Positions 23,870 through 35,566 of a stretch of 64,000 bases of DNA are shown one piece after another (positions within the stretch are counted from its first letter, which is position 1; each line of letters begins with the position of its first letter). This stretch comes from Callipepla californica brunnescens (taxonomy: Eukaryota; Chordata; Aves; Galliformes; Odontophoridae). The stretch is taken from assembly GCA_023055505.1 (NCBI GenBank), contig JALIRH010000007.1, positions 13,271,773 through 13,335,772 of the forward strand, given 5' to 3'. Position numbers and translations under genes: made by a program. Under the pieces are notes generated by a model, which did not search any database, was not told the DNA's origin, and saw only the letters and a program-made list of their open reading frames with translations.

Positions 23870-24230
23870 ATTTAAAGCTGAGCTGTATAATAATAAGCCT
23901 TTCAGCAGCCAGGCTTGACACTTGCCTTGTAATTAAGGCCTTGATGGTTGTGTTGATGGCAAATGAAAGAAAATGGCTTTGTTCTCAATTCCAGAGGCTT
24001 GATTGCTGGTTCTCCTTCTCACCTGAATTCGACCCATTCTGCATTGTGCACATGATTGCTAGAGTGTGAGTAATTGCAGTGCTGGCAGATGACATTTTCA
24101 TGAAGCACACTCTGCACAGCTCCAGAGGGAATTTACAGAATTTATAGCTGGAGAAGCTCATCAAGCATGGATTTAGGAAATGCCTATGTGAAAAGTGGGA
24201 GCCCACAACCAAATATCAGAGCTTTTCTTT
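23870..24230. promoter_or_regulatory. candidate conserved non-coding element
   Basis: In very AT-rich surroundings this block has balanced composition, no stutter, and many short transcription-factor-like words: GTAATTAAGGC (homeodomain-type core), TGACATTTTCATGA and GGAATTTACAGAATTTATAG. This texture resembles vertebrate enhancers, but that is inference; I cannot see conservation from a single sequence. It has no good coding frame: a 75-codon minus-strand frame at 23985-24212 lacks any recognised domain. Confidence 0.25.
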
Positions 24231-25239
24231 TGACATTTGCTTTTACATAAAAGACTACTGTCTGCAACCTGTGTTACCTTATGCTAGCAGCCTGTTCCTA
24301 ACTAGATTTTGTGATTAATTTGTGATTAATACAGTTAGTGAAGTTCATCAGTGCAGTTTTTTCTTTTGCGTAATTTTTTGAATTTCATTTTTTTCGTTTG
24401 AATAGGAGTTTTAGTAAATGAGATGGAAAATGGTTTTCTCATTTCCATTCATATTTTTATATTTCCCTAACTTTTCAACAACTTAAAAACTGTTGGCTGA
24501 TACTTAAATGAATGTTTTTTTTTTTTAAATCCTCCTATTTTCTGAATATTTTTGCTTTACAGCATATTTTGTTCATTTTGAGTGAAAATGAGTGTACTTT
24601 TAAAATAGCCACAAAAGCTTCTATAGTAGAAATATAGATCAGCAATTGCAAATTGGATCATCGTTAGAAACAAAACCGTAATGATTTTTGCACTGATGTT
24701 TACATATTTCAGTGAGTGATGCATTTGACATTGCACATAAGAACTGCATACTGAAATTTTACATCATAGATAACATGTCATGATAAGCATGATCTCTCCT
24801 TATCTCTGCTTTTTTAGTCCTGCCTCTTCCTGTCTGTCTGACAGATCTTTGTGCCTGTCTCATTTTCACCATGTATTGCTTCTGAGCAATCTCTGGTGTT
24901 TCTCTTCCCTCTTTAACACCGTAACACTTGGATCATTACCTGTTGGTTGTTTCTATGTTTGTTCCCTGCATCAGAACCCCCGGAAACATTTATGGAATTC
25001 TTGTGACCTTTTTAAATCACCACTGTTTAGGCTGTCACCTAGTTTGCATGCAGAAATTCATAGCTACCTGTGACTCAGACATATTTTTACACTGTTGTCT
25101 GCCTGACAAGCAAAAATATCAGCACCTAACTTGTAATAATTCTTGCAGATTCTTAGTCATGGCAAGTAGAGAGCCTTTCCTCCTTGCATTCAGTATTACC
25201 AAAAGTCTTGAGGTATCGAATAGGCTGAATGTTAGATTA

Positions 25240-25287
25240 TTGTTTTTGTTTTTTTTTGTTGTTTTTTTGTTTTGTTTTTTTTTGTTG
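25240..25287. repeat. T-rich low-complexity tract
   Basis: Long T runs broken by single G. No adjoining retroposon body was recognised. Confidence 0.85.
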
Positions 25288-28170
25288 CTGACTTTTTTCC
25301 CTTTTGAAAAATTTTTAATTAGACTTATTGATTAAGCCTTAGGAAAAGTTAGGTGAGAAGTCCTGTGAGGTTTTGTAATAAATTTTTGAATCTGAGTGGT
25401 GTGGTTTATTAAAAATAGAGAGGAAAAATAGTGATACCGAAGCTGATAATGTGAAGCCACCTATTGCTTACTCAACTTATCATCCTTTCAGTAATAGATC
25501 TCTTTATCAGTGTTAATAAATGGCAACAAGAGGAGAATCAATCTAAACTGCTGACAGTTGTTTTAATTTATACTACAGTCCTCAGATAATTGGGTAGCAC
25601 GAGGAGAGAGTTTTGACGTGCCTTACCTAAATGTATGGAAGTTATGCTTCTGACATTAAAATAAAGTAGGACTATTTTTCTATTGACTTCAACATAAGGA
25701 AGATGGAAATTTAAATGCATCATGGTTTTAGTCACACACAGTAGAACTTCTAATTCATTCTCAGTATTGGTAGTAACTCTGTTCCTAGTTTTAATTTTTT
25801 TTTAGGAACTCAGTGTGTTCAGTTTCATATCAGGAAAAACCTTTGAGATTTTTGGTCTCAGAGAGTTTGATAATTTGAGTCAGTTGTTGTCTTTTGAAGC
25901 CATGAAAACAATCATATTCAGGCTTTAAAGCACAAGAATTTGAGACAGTCTGCAGTTCTTAATCGTATCTCTTACAGTTGTTACTGTAGGGTTGAAATGC
26001 AAATGGATGCCTTTGTGCTTGTTTGTATTCTTCCTGCAGAAGTCTTAGAGACCCATATGCATTCTGGCAGCCTTTTGGCTCTCTCTGCTCTTTCAGCAAC
26101 AGAACATTTTTTTTTCTGTTGAGATTTGAGTGGCAGCTCAGTCTCAAGAGGGGAACCTACCATTATTTTTCAATATCTGTGACAAACCAACCCGTACCAG
26201 TCCAGGACACGTAGATAAAGGGCAGGATGTCATCCTCTGTATCCTTAGTTGGGATATTTGACATGGAAAAGATTTTCCTGTATGAGAATGAGACTTTGAT
26301 CAAAGCAGAACATGCTGAGAAAATCCTGAAAAATTTTAACTTCTTTGCAAATCCGTGACAGTACAGTAAACTGTGACGAAAGGGATAGAAGCAACAGCCA
26401 TAGAACAGTGAAATTTTGAAGTAAATAGGTGCTTTTGAAACTTGCTGAGTGGAAGAGAAGAAACAGCCTGATACCATTCGCTTAATTATGGTGGTGAACC
26501 AGACATGCTGGGCATTTTGGGAATGGCAGTCAAATATTACGTTATAAAGACCATTTTTGGATAGTATTAGCATGTGACAGAAGCTTCAATGTTGTGAATC
26601 ACCTTAATATTTTTTAAAGTTAGAATATTGAAAATCATTAAAAAGATTCACGTAGCATTCCTGTGACCGTCTCAGCAAGATTGTTAATAAGATCTGCATT
26701 AATTTCCCCTTATAGCCATTTATGCCAACTTTTCTGTCATCTGTCCTTGCCCTCAAACTTGTCCCATTTGTGTCAGTGGGAGAACAGCACTCAAACATCA
26801 TTCCTTTCTTCTTCACTTCCTTGTTTGTTTTCTCACATTGCTCTGTCTTTCACTTGATAATATAAACATTTTGTGATCTTCCACATCTTTTCAAAAGTTA
26901 TGTTTAATTTTGTTTTTATTTTCTATACTCTTCTACGCTTCACAACCAGAGAAAAATGATACTGTGCTGTATTTTCAGACTAATGATGAGATGACTTTTT
27001 GTCCTGACTGTGTATCACCCACCACTGCTCAGGCTATTGTATGAGACTGTTCAGTATTTTGAAATTGTTTTCTCTCTCTCCTCCACTTCTCCCCCTACCC
27101 CAGTCATGAACAGTTTTGCAGTAAAGGGAAAAGTACTCTGCTTCTTCTGTGCTGATTGTAAAGGCCATTGCATTCTCTGTTACTTTATCTCCTCCTTTAT
27201 TATCATTATTAATTATTTTGGCCAGTACGGTCAGTCTCTTGAGAGTCGTTTCCTCTGAGAAGCCCAAAGTTGTTGGATACTACAATGGCAGTATATGTGT
27301 AGCTCTGTTATTATTCAAGGGAGGTGATGAGAAGGTAGACAGTTCCTCCTTTCATTTATAAATAGGTGTATTCGTGTATATTTTGTTCTTGTAAGGTAGC
27401 ATCTCTTTTTATTATAGCCTTACTTAAAATCTGTTTGAATCTAAATAGAGCTAGCAGCTTGTTTTACTTTGAATTATCTTTTAATCCAGAAATTATGTAT
27501 TTTATCATGTTTTATCTTCTAGTTAAGCATTCTTAGTTTCTTTTTGGCACATTTAGCTGCACGTTGATGAAGCATGCAGTAATGTATATATTGGATAATG
27601 GATCCTACACATACATAATTTTACTAATGATATATTTTCTCTACTTTTGGGGGCAAGTTATACACCTGTCTCTGTATCTGCAGATTACCATTCAAGAATG
27701 CTCTACATTGGCTCTACAGATAGACCAGTATAGCTTTTTGAAATATAATTCACACTGTAGCTGGTATGTCATCCCACCTTGTTTTCTACCTTTGACACTG
27801 TTAGAAAGATGTTGTAGTAACTTGCTCTGCAAATATCCAGTGACCTATTTGAGGTTTCCCGTCAGAGGTCTACAAGACTTGTTTTGTCCTTCCAATACAT
27901 AAGTTCATAATAATATATATATATTTTTTCTGTGTATTTGATATTACAGCTACCCCTCTTGGGCTTTTAATTTCTATTATATTCATGGCTCCGTATACCA
28001 CAAAACTAGTTGTGTTGGGTTGCATTGTAGCAGTTTTCTATCTCCAGGTAAATGTGGTATTTCTCAAGTTTGCCTTTGATACACTGCATTAAGAAGCGAG
28101 AGTAGTTATTTTTCTTTTACTGAAAAGCACTAGTAAAAATGGGGAAGAATGGAGAGTGATAAAGCTAATG

Positions 28171-28590
28171 TTATAGAATCATAGAATGGTTTTGGCCAGA
28201 AGGGATCTTAATCTACTTGGATCTGTCCAGCCATGGGTAGGGAAAGCTTCCAGTTTGCCCCAAGCCCCACCCATTGTGGCCTTGAATACTTACAGAGATG
28301 GGGCATCCGTAACTCTTCTGAGAAAATTGTTCCAGTGCCTCACAACCATTATTGTCAAGTTCTCCCTTTTATCTAATTATATCTACTTCTTTTGTTTGTT
28401 TTGACATAGAACCATTACCCTGTTACTGCTCCTCCTGATAAAGAATTGCTTCTTACCTTTCCAATAGGCTCCCTTTAGGTCCTGGAAGGCTTCTCAAAGG
28501 AGTCCTTAGATCCTTCACCAAGCTAAATAAACCCAACTTTATTAGCCATTCATCATAGGAGAGGTGTTCCAGTCCTCTGATATACTTCAT
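28171..28590 (-). mobile_element. old CR1 LINE, 3' part (outer layer of nest, piece 1)
   Basis: Reverse-oriented CR1 beginning at its 3' tail (ATAGAATCATAGAATGGTTT) and running through GGGGCATCCGTAACTCTTCT and CATAGGAGAGGTGTTCCAGT. It stops abruptly at CTTCAT (28585-28590), and the next expected CR1 sequence is found only after 29340. It is clearly older than the insertion that splits it. Confidence 0.9.
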
Positions 28591-29340
28591 CTTTGAGGTT
28601 TAACAAGAATAAGTGTAGAGTCTTGCACCTAGTGAGGAATAACCACATGCTCCAGTACAGGCTGGGGGATGAGCTGCTGGAGAGGAGCTCTAAGGGCAGG
28701 GACCTGGGTGTCCTCATGGATAACAGGCTGGCCATAAGCAAGCAGTTTGCCCTGGTGGCCAAGAAGGCCAATATGATCCTGGGGTGCATTATAAAAGAGC
28801 GTGACCAGCACGTCAAGTGAGGTGATCCTCTGCTTCTACTCTGCCCTGGTGAGGCCTCACCTGGACTATTGTGTCTAGGTCTGGGCTCCCCGGTACAAAA
28901 AAGACAGGGATCTCCTTGAAAGAGTCCAGCAGGAGGGCTACAAAGATGATAAATGGCGTGGAACACCTCTCTTATGAGGAAAGGCTGAGAGACCTGGGTC
29001 TGTTTGGCCTTGAAAAAAGAAGACTCAGAGGGGATCTGATCCACATCTATAAAACAGGAGGCAAAGGGATGAGGCCGGATTCTTCTCAGCCATGTGTGGT
29101 GATAGGACAAAGGGAAATGGCCACAAAACTGATGCAGAGGAAGTTCTGCACAAATGTGCGCAGAAACTTCTTCACAGTGCAGTGATGGAGCACTGGCACA
29201 GGCTGCAGAGAGGTGGTGGAGTCTCCTTCTGTGGAGACGTTCAAGTCCCATCTGTATGCCTACCTGTGCAACCTGCTTTGGCAGGGGGATTGGACTGGAT
29301 GATCTCTAGAGGTCCCTTCTAACCCCTACAATTCTGTGAT
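28591..29340 (+). mobile_element. younger CR1 LINE inserted in the old CR1
   Basis: Starts in the segment after the reverse-transcriptase core (FNKNKCRVLHL), runs through [22 protein letters not shown] and [12 protein letters not shown], and ends AACCCCTACAATTCTGTGAT. It is 5'-truncated at about 750 bases. Frameshifts and stops break ORF2 into frames of 60-104 codons. TTCAT is present at both junctions (28586-28590 and 29340-29344), a possible short target duplication. It shares diagnostic differences with the copy at 57441. The long minus-strand frame at 28553-29251 (232 codons) is its antisense and not a gene. Confidence 0.95.
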
Positions 29341-29741
29341 TCATGGCACCCTTTATGGGCCTGTTCTAACAGCCCATGTTTTTCTTATCCTGGGGGTCCC
29401 AGAGATCAGTGCAGTCCTCCACATAGGGTCTCATAGAGTGGGCTAGATGGAGGCAATCACCTACCTTCTAGCTACATTTCTTTTAATGTGGTCCAGGATA
29501 TGATTATCTTTCTGGGCTGCAGGCACACATTGTGAGTGCATGTCAAGCTTTTTATTTACAGGTACCCCCTTGTCATTTTCCACTCTGTATTCCTGTTTGC
29601 AATTACTCTGAGAAAAGTCTAGGAACATATGTTGTTTGCAAGGGCATACCTCTTGCACTGTGGCGGTCCTTCTGGATGGTGCCTGTGACCTCCAGCAAGC
29701 TGACCCACACCACTCCGCTTGGTGTTATGTGCAAGCTCATC
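29341..29741 (-). mobile_element. old CR1 LINE, middle part (outer layer, piece 2)
   Basis: Resumes exactly where 28590 left off (TCATGGCACCCTTTATGGGC, TGTTCTAACAGCCC). It continues through GGATATGATTATCTTTCTGG to the region complementary to the FADDTKL reverse-transcriptase motif (CCGCTTGGTGTTATGTGCAA). Many substitutions show its age. Confidence 0.88.
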
Positions 29742-29967
29742 ATACAGTTATAGAATTGTTTGAACTGAAAGGGACCTTTAAGGGTCACCTAGTCCAACTT
29801 CCCCTATAATGAACAGGGACTTTTACAGCTAAATCAGGTTGCCTGGAGTCTACTCCAGCCTGACCTTGAATGTCTTTAGGAACGAAGAATCTATCATATG
29901 TCTGAGCAACCTGTTCCAGTGCTTCACTACCCTTGTTGTAGAATCTTTTTCCATATATCCAGTCTAA
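29742..29967 (-). mobile_element. CR1 LINE, 3' fragment inserted in the old CR1
   Basis: A complete reverse-oriented CR1 3' end starts again here (TTATAGAATTGTTTGAACTG, GGGACCTTTAAGGGTCACCT) and runs to AGTCTAAA near 29967. The flanks belong to one continuous segment of the old CR1: the sequence left of 29741 ends in GCAAGCTCATC and that right of 29967 begins ACTTGATGAGAGTGC, which overlap in an imperfect repeat of about ten bases. This is therefore a second independent insertion in the same host element. Confidence 0.85.
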
Positions 29968-30250
29968 AACTTGATGAGAGTGCATTCAGTGCCACTCTCC
30001 ATGTTATGGACAAAGGTGTTAAATAGTATTGATCTCACTACAGACAGGAGGGACACCACTTGTCACTGGTCTCCGTTTAGACATTGAGATGTTGACTAAT
30101 GCTTTTGATTGTGAGCATTTAGCCAATTCCTAATCTACTGAGTGGACCATCCATCAAATCTATTTCTGTCCAGTTTGGAAACAAGGTTGTCCTGTAGGAT
30201 GGTGTCATGTGCCAGATAGATGATGTCACTTATTCATGATGTCATCTAAG
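29968..30250 (-). mobile_element. old CR1 LINE, 5'-most part (outer layer, piece 3)
   Basis: Carries, on the minus strand, the reverse-transcriptase segment upstream of FADDTKL: the VPQGSVLGP..LFN-like stretch (antisense GGAGGGACACCACTTGTCAC), the NWL-type segment (AGCCAATTCCTAATCTACTG) and a very decayed AFDTVSH-like stretch (GGATGGTGTCATGTGCC). The end near 30250 is approximate. With pieces 1 and 2 it makes a host element of about 1.1 kb. Confidence 0.75.
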
Positions 30251-33109
30251 AAATGCTCTGAAGCCATAAAATGCCTTAATATAAAACAGTAACAGGTATG
30301 GATTCATTTTTACTATAAATTGAGTTTGGAATTAGTTTAGTGCTCCAGTATATTCAGAAATCATTTTCAAGTAATGTTCATTCTTCTGTAGTATTTTCCA
30401 GTTGTTTATGCAGACAAATATAGGTCTTCAAGGAGAGTTGCTCTTTTTTTTTTTAATTGTTCTTTGTAGGTGAATGATCACATACTGCTTTTGTATTCAT
30501 TTGACTGTTGTTGAAACGATAAAATAATTGAGGGATGATGAATAACTCATAGTGAATAGTAGTTTTTATTGAGGAATCCAGCTTATTCTAAACGTATTTG
30601 AAAACACAGATGAGTTTGTTAACATTATCTGCACTTTTTTTATTCTGACACTAATAGATCTTTATCTGTATTCCAGACAAATGTTTGTGAATACTGTACA
30701 GTTCAATCAACATAAGTTTCAACACACAAAAAACATTGTTTCATTCACAACAATATTTTCTATAATTTAAATTGTTGTAACTGAGTAAATATAGTGGTAG
30801 TTTTCAGATCAACAGCAGAGTTTTGGCATTATGAGCTTATATAACGTATTACATCTTATTATGTATTATCAGTGTGATTAAAATGATATCTATGTGTTTG
30901 CTGCTGATACCCTTACTTGCAGTATGATTTACCACAAAATAAATGTAATGTTTTCTGCTTAATAATCAAATTTTTGAAATGGGTATTTCGCTAACTTTTT
31001 TTTTTTTTTTTGCATCAGATTCAATTATACATAGACTTGTTAGCTCTGAGAATCTTAACATACTATATCTTCATGTAAATGAATATTTTAAAGAGGAATC
31101 AGTTGGAACGTATGAATTTGTCTTGTTCTAGGCTAGCAGATTCAGAGTGACACTTTTTGGGGTGTCAGAGTGTCAGACTCAAAGAAAGTCTCCCCATACA
31201 TGTCTGTTCTCTAATTCTGAAAGCAGAACAGAATTCTGAAATGTAAGAAAGAATAAAAAAATACATATTTTTGACAGTAGAGGGTAAAATTGGCCACAGA
31301 AAAGTTTACTGGGGACTCAAGGTTTTTGCTTGAATTCATTAGACAGCTCTGAACTTGTGCATAATATGTAAAAAGTTCTGCCCCAAATCAGGTATTGTAA
31401 TCCATGTCCTGTCACCACATTGACTCCTGGTAAGATTCTTCATCAGTTGCTGTCGGTGTAGGGGGGTAAATCTATATGTGCTATAACCCTTGCTGTCTAC
31501 AGTTCATGATCTACAATATGTGGTGTATACAGGTCTATAATCTGTAAGTTGGTGCTATCTGTTTCACGCTTCCATTTGTATGGCTATTAGTATTTCTTCA
31601 GATATTTTCACTACCTCTAGTTTTCTTCAAAAAACAGCAGGGAAGATCCTGAAATTAAAATCATTTATTTGCCCTACACTTTGTTTAATCATTGGCAAGC
31701 TACTTTGATTACCTGCCTGATTTTTTTCTGCTCTGGCTCTCTTAAGTAGCGTTGTACTGAGGAGTTGAATGTGACTACAAAAAAAGTTATCTGTTGTCAT
31801 GTGGAGTGCTTCCAGATCATCAGCTCTGTATATAATAGGCTTTCTCCGGACATAAGTTGCTTAATACTAGTTTGAAGATTTGAACTAAAGGACAACATTT
31901 GATATCATCCAGTCCTGTTGGGGTGCCGTCTGCCTGAAAGGAAATTTTCATATTCCTTACAGTCTTGGCGTGGGACAGGTTGCTTATTTTGGAAGAGCTA
32001 CAAATAATGCTGCGGAGATATTCTTTCTTTGTTCACCACCTCCATTGCTTCTTGCAATCAGGAGGGCCCACAGGTTTCTCATTCAGCAGTTAGTTGTAGT
32101 GTTTCCCGTTTTCTCCATTGTTCTTCACAGTCAGAGGGAAAACTTTATTTACTGTTGAGATACATATTCAACTGTCCCAGAAATTCCTCAGTGTTAGTTG
32201 TGTATTTTTGTCATTTGTTTTAAATTCTTTAGCAGCAGCTGATTCTTTAAAATGTTAATCCTACCTAAGCTATAACTGACATCAGAAAACACAACATACG
32301 CTTTTAGCCAGGGTGTTCATAGACTGTCAGCGCTCAGTGCCTGATACGAGAAATTTTCCAAGAGCACAAAGTGACAGTGCTGGATATTTCCTTCCTCTGT
32401 TTAGAATACTTTTGTATTTCAGAACTCTTAAGCATTTTTCTTTTAATTTATATAGAATAGTGTTTTGTAAGTTTGGGACACATTTATTTTAAAGCAATAT
32501 TGGCAGTGAGACAGTCTTTTGATAGATATACGTAAAAGTTATTGTAAAAGGTCACAAATGTTTACACTTTATAGTGTTGGAAAAAAAAATGTTAATACCC
32601 TAAATATGTAATGGTAGGGAGTGCAAGTATTAAGTCCTCTCTTTTCATAATGGATTCAGAATTTCTTATTCTCTTAAAAAAAAGAAAAAGTTCTTCGACT
32701 GATTTTTTAACCTGTTGTCTTTATATATCTTGAACTTTGAGTTTATTTTTTAGAGGTTGAATTTATGATATTATTTCAATTGAAATGAATGACAGATGTC
32801 TCTTTGATGTCAGCAGAAGCAGGATTAGGCCCACTATTTTCATTCATTCATTATTCAGAATAATCGGAGGCATGACTAGTATTTGTAAATTTATGTAAGC
32901 TGTTATCTGCTAAAGTCTGTCCATCATCACAAGTGTCTCATAAATTTTAATATTAATTCTTTAAGTCAACTTTAAAATTTCTAACTATTGGAAAGAGTTG
33001 TGATTATTTCACCTTTCTCTGTAAAACTTGTAAATCAAATTACATCACCACAAGAAACAAATTGATGTGACTGCTGCTGCTAAAATACACAGTTAGACTG
33101 GAGTCTTGG
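30251..33109. other. unique non-coding sequence, no gene seen
   Basis: AT-rich. A run of 16 T lies at 30996-31011. No transposon or convincing gene was recognised; open frames stay below 66 codons. Confidence 0.5.
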
Positions 33110-34738
33110 ATCATGGGAGTAAGTGAGAGGGTCTAGGGAATGGAAGGTTCCCCTTTGCTGAGGGAGGAGATGGTCCAAGAGCATCTAGTCAACATCAGTG
33201 TGTGGAAATTCATGGGCTGTGACGGGATGCATCCACATGTGCTGAGGGAGTTGGCAGATTCCTGAACAGCTCTCTATCATTGAGAAGTCCTGGAGAATGG
33301 GAGAGGTGCCTGAAGACTGGAGGATAGCCAGTGTCACTCTGGTCTTCAGAAAGGGCAAGAAGGAGGTTCTGGTTAACTACAGGCCAGTCAGCCTCAGCTC
33401 CATCCCTGGAAAGGTGATGGAACATGAGTGGGAATAGCTTGTTTTGGATGCCATCTCCAGGCAGTTGGAAGAGAAAAGAGAGATCAGGAGTAGTCAGCAT
33501 GAGTTCACCCGGGGGGGGGTCGTGCTCGACTAACCTGGTAGTATTCAGTGATGTCATTACTGGCTGGCTGGATGAGGGGAAAGCAGTGGATGTAGTGTAC
33601 CTTGATTTCAGCAAGGCATTTGACACTGTCTCCCATAGCATACTTGTAACAAAGTTGAGGAGATGTGGAATAGATGAGTGGAGAGTGAGGTGAGTTGAGA
33701 ACTGGCTGACTGGCAGAGCTCAGAGAGTGATCAGTGGACCAGAGTCCAGGTGGAGGCCTGTACTTAGTGGTGTTCTTCAGGGGTCGGTGCTGGGTCTGGT
33801 CCTGTTCAGCATCTTCATCAGTGACTGTGATCAGGGGATAGTGTCCGTGCTCAGCAAGTTTGCTGATGATACAAAGCTGGGAGGAATGACTGACATACCA
33901 GAAGGCTGTGCTGTCACTCAGTGAGACCTGGACAGGCTGGAGAGTTGGGCAGAAAAGAACCAGATGAGGTTTAACAAAATCAAGTCTTGTACCTGAGAAG
34001 GATTAAATGCATGCACCAGTACAGGCTGGAGGATGAGCTGCTGGAGAGGAGCTCTAAGGACAGGGACCTGGGTGTCCTGATGACAGGTTAGTCATGAGCC
34101 AGCAGTGCGTCCTGGTGGCCAAGAAGGCAAATGTGAGCCTGGGTTGCATTAAAAAGAACATGGCCAGCAGGTCGAGGGAGGTGATCCTTCCCCTCTGCTC
34201 TGCCCTGGTGAGGCCTCACCTGGACTATTGTGTCCAGGTCTGGGCTCCCTGGTACATAGAAGACAGGGATCTCCTTGAAAGAGTCCAGCAGAGGGCCACA
34301 AAGATGTGAAGGGTATGGAACACCTCACTTATGAGGAAAGGCTGAGAGACCTGGGTCTGTTCAGCCTTGAGAAAAAAAGACTCAGAGGGGAACTGATGGG
34401 ATCTGATCCACACCTATAAATATCTAAGGAGCGGGAAGCAAAGGGATGAGGCCGGACTCTTCTCAGCAGTGTGTAGCAGTAAGACAAGGGGAAATGGTCA
34501 CAAACTGAAGCATAGGAAGTTCTGCACAAATGTGCGTGGGAACTTCTCCCCAGTGCAGTGACGGAGCACTGGCACAGGCTGCACAGAGAGATGATGGAGT
34601 CTCCTTCTGTGGAGACATTCAAGACCCACCTGGACGCCTACCTGTGCAACCTGGGCTAGGGAGCTGCTTTGGCAGGGGGGTTGGAGTCAGTGATCTCTGG
34701 AGGCCCCTTCCAACCCCTACAATTCTGTGATTCTCTGA
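33110..34738 (+). mobile_element. CR1 LINE, longest copy in the window
   Basis: About 1.6 kb. It begins upstream of the reverse transcriptase (GAGGAGATGGTCCAAGAGCA, then a DGMHPHVLRELAD-encoding segment), covers the whole reverse-transcriptase and C-terminal region, and ends with ACAATTCTGTGATTCTCTGA. The start is uncertain by some tens of bases; full-length CR1 is about 4.5 kb, so the endonuclease and ORF1 are missing through normal 5' truncation. It lacks the deletion shared by the copies at 28591 and 57441 and keeps a TATAAATATCTAAGGAGCGG segment there. Confidence 0.95.
33143..34659 (+). pseudogene. CR1 ORF2 reverse transcriptase pseudogene
   Basis: The protein would copy CR1 RNA at a nicked chromosomal target. 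Visible landmarks in order are MHPHVLRELAD (about 33227), NYRPVSLSSIPGKVME (about 33376), VVYLDFSKAFDTVSH (33592-33636), [12 protein letters not shown] (33849-33884, catalytic aspartates present), [27 protein letters not shown], and a C-terminal HLDAYLCNLG ending in TAG at 34657-34659. The frame is broken by several shifts and stops: for example TGA at 33922-33924 right after GCAVTQ, another just upstream of [11 protein letters not shown], and a G9 run at 33511-33519 where other CR1 copies have a more complex segment. It cannot make a working enzyme. Confidence 0.9.
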
Positions 34739-35437
34739 AAGTATACAGCCCATTAAAGGGAGGAGATGTATACATGAGAGTGGGATAGAGCTGGATGTTT
34801 CCCTGAAATTTCTGTTTTACTGTTTCAGTTTTTCTTCTCTACCTTCAGATTTCATAGGAATTGATACGTCTTTATGACATTTGTTCTCAGCATCATTTAG
34901 AATTCAACTTTTTGGTGGGAATTTTCTGCTGCTACTGAAACATCTAATGTTCACGGAGATAAAGTGCCAGTTACATTTTTGACATTGTCATATATAGTTC
35001 ATCAGTTAGGGCATCTTAGAGACCTTGTCATTCAATTGGTCTTTTAGATATTCTTTTCTTAGGTGATAAGAAGCATTAGCCTCTTAACAGGTATGTATGT
35101 ATGCTCTATATTTCTACTTTTGCAGAGGTGATTGAATTTTTTGTTTGAGCCCCTGAAACAAAACATGTTTCATTACCAGTGTTTTAATAGGAGACTGTAG
35201 GGACTTCATTTTTTCTGTCTTCTCAAGGGCAAATGAATTGCCTGTGGCTGTGTGTGTATTTATGAAGCTTAGATTAAGGCAGGTCTCTGAACAGATAATG
35301 CATATGGAGAAACTTGATTTGTATATGCAAAATAGTGCTCCCTATAAACACGAGAGCTGTGGGATATTGGATTTTCAGATTTGAAATAGGAGGTCAAGAG
35401 TGCATAGTGGAGATCATTACCTTTGTATGTTTAGCAG
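34739..35437. other. unique non-coding spacer
   Basis: About 0.7 kb between two CR1 insertions. Nothing recognised except a short TATG repeat near 35093. Confidence 0.5.
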
Positions 35438-35566
35438 CTGATTCTCCTTCTGTGGAGACAAGACTGGATGCCTAACTGTGTGAACTATTGCAGGGTACCT
35501 GTTTTAGAAGGGAGTTGGACTCAGTTATCTCTTGAGGTCCCTTCCAACCCCTGCAGTTCTGTGATT
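35438..35566 (+). mobile_element. CR1 LINE, 3'-end fragment
   Basis: Begins CTGATTCTCCTTCTGTGGAG, carries a decayed TTGGACTCAGTTATCTCTTG segment and ends CCAACCCCTGCAGTTCTGTG. It has small internal losses compared with the 34.5 kb copy. Confidence 0.88.

Larger units (their letters stand above)
19906..28170. other. 8.3 kb with no recognised transposon or gene
   Basis: Very AT-rich. Contains a 24-base tandem duplication (22324-22375), an imperfect AT-rich repeat around 22716-22780 (ATATCAATATATCA-type units), T runs near 24515-24526 and 25240-25287, and a candidate conserved element at 23870-24230. Chance frames of 136 codons (26163-26573, minus strand) and 135 codons (24928-25335, plus strand) show no family resemblance. 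Confidence 0.5.

Noticed and set aside
24928..25335. 135-codon plus-strand frame ending in a hydrophobic segment
   Set aside because: The hydrophobic end is the translated T-rich tract at 25240-25287, not a real membrane segment.
26163..26573. 136-codon minus-strand frame
   Set aside because: No recognised family, no nearby gene structure; a frame of this length can occur by chance in 64 kb.
28553..29251. Longest open frame in the window, 232 codons on the minus strand
   Set aside because: It is the antisense of the plus-strand CR1 at 28591-29340; the sense strand carries the recognisable ORF2 residues.
33210..33641. 143-codon minus-strand frame
   Set aside because: Antisense of the CR1 reverse-transcriptase region.
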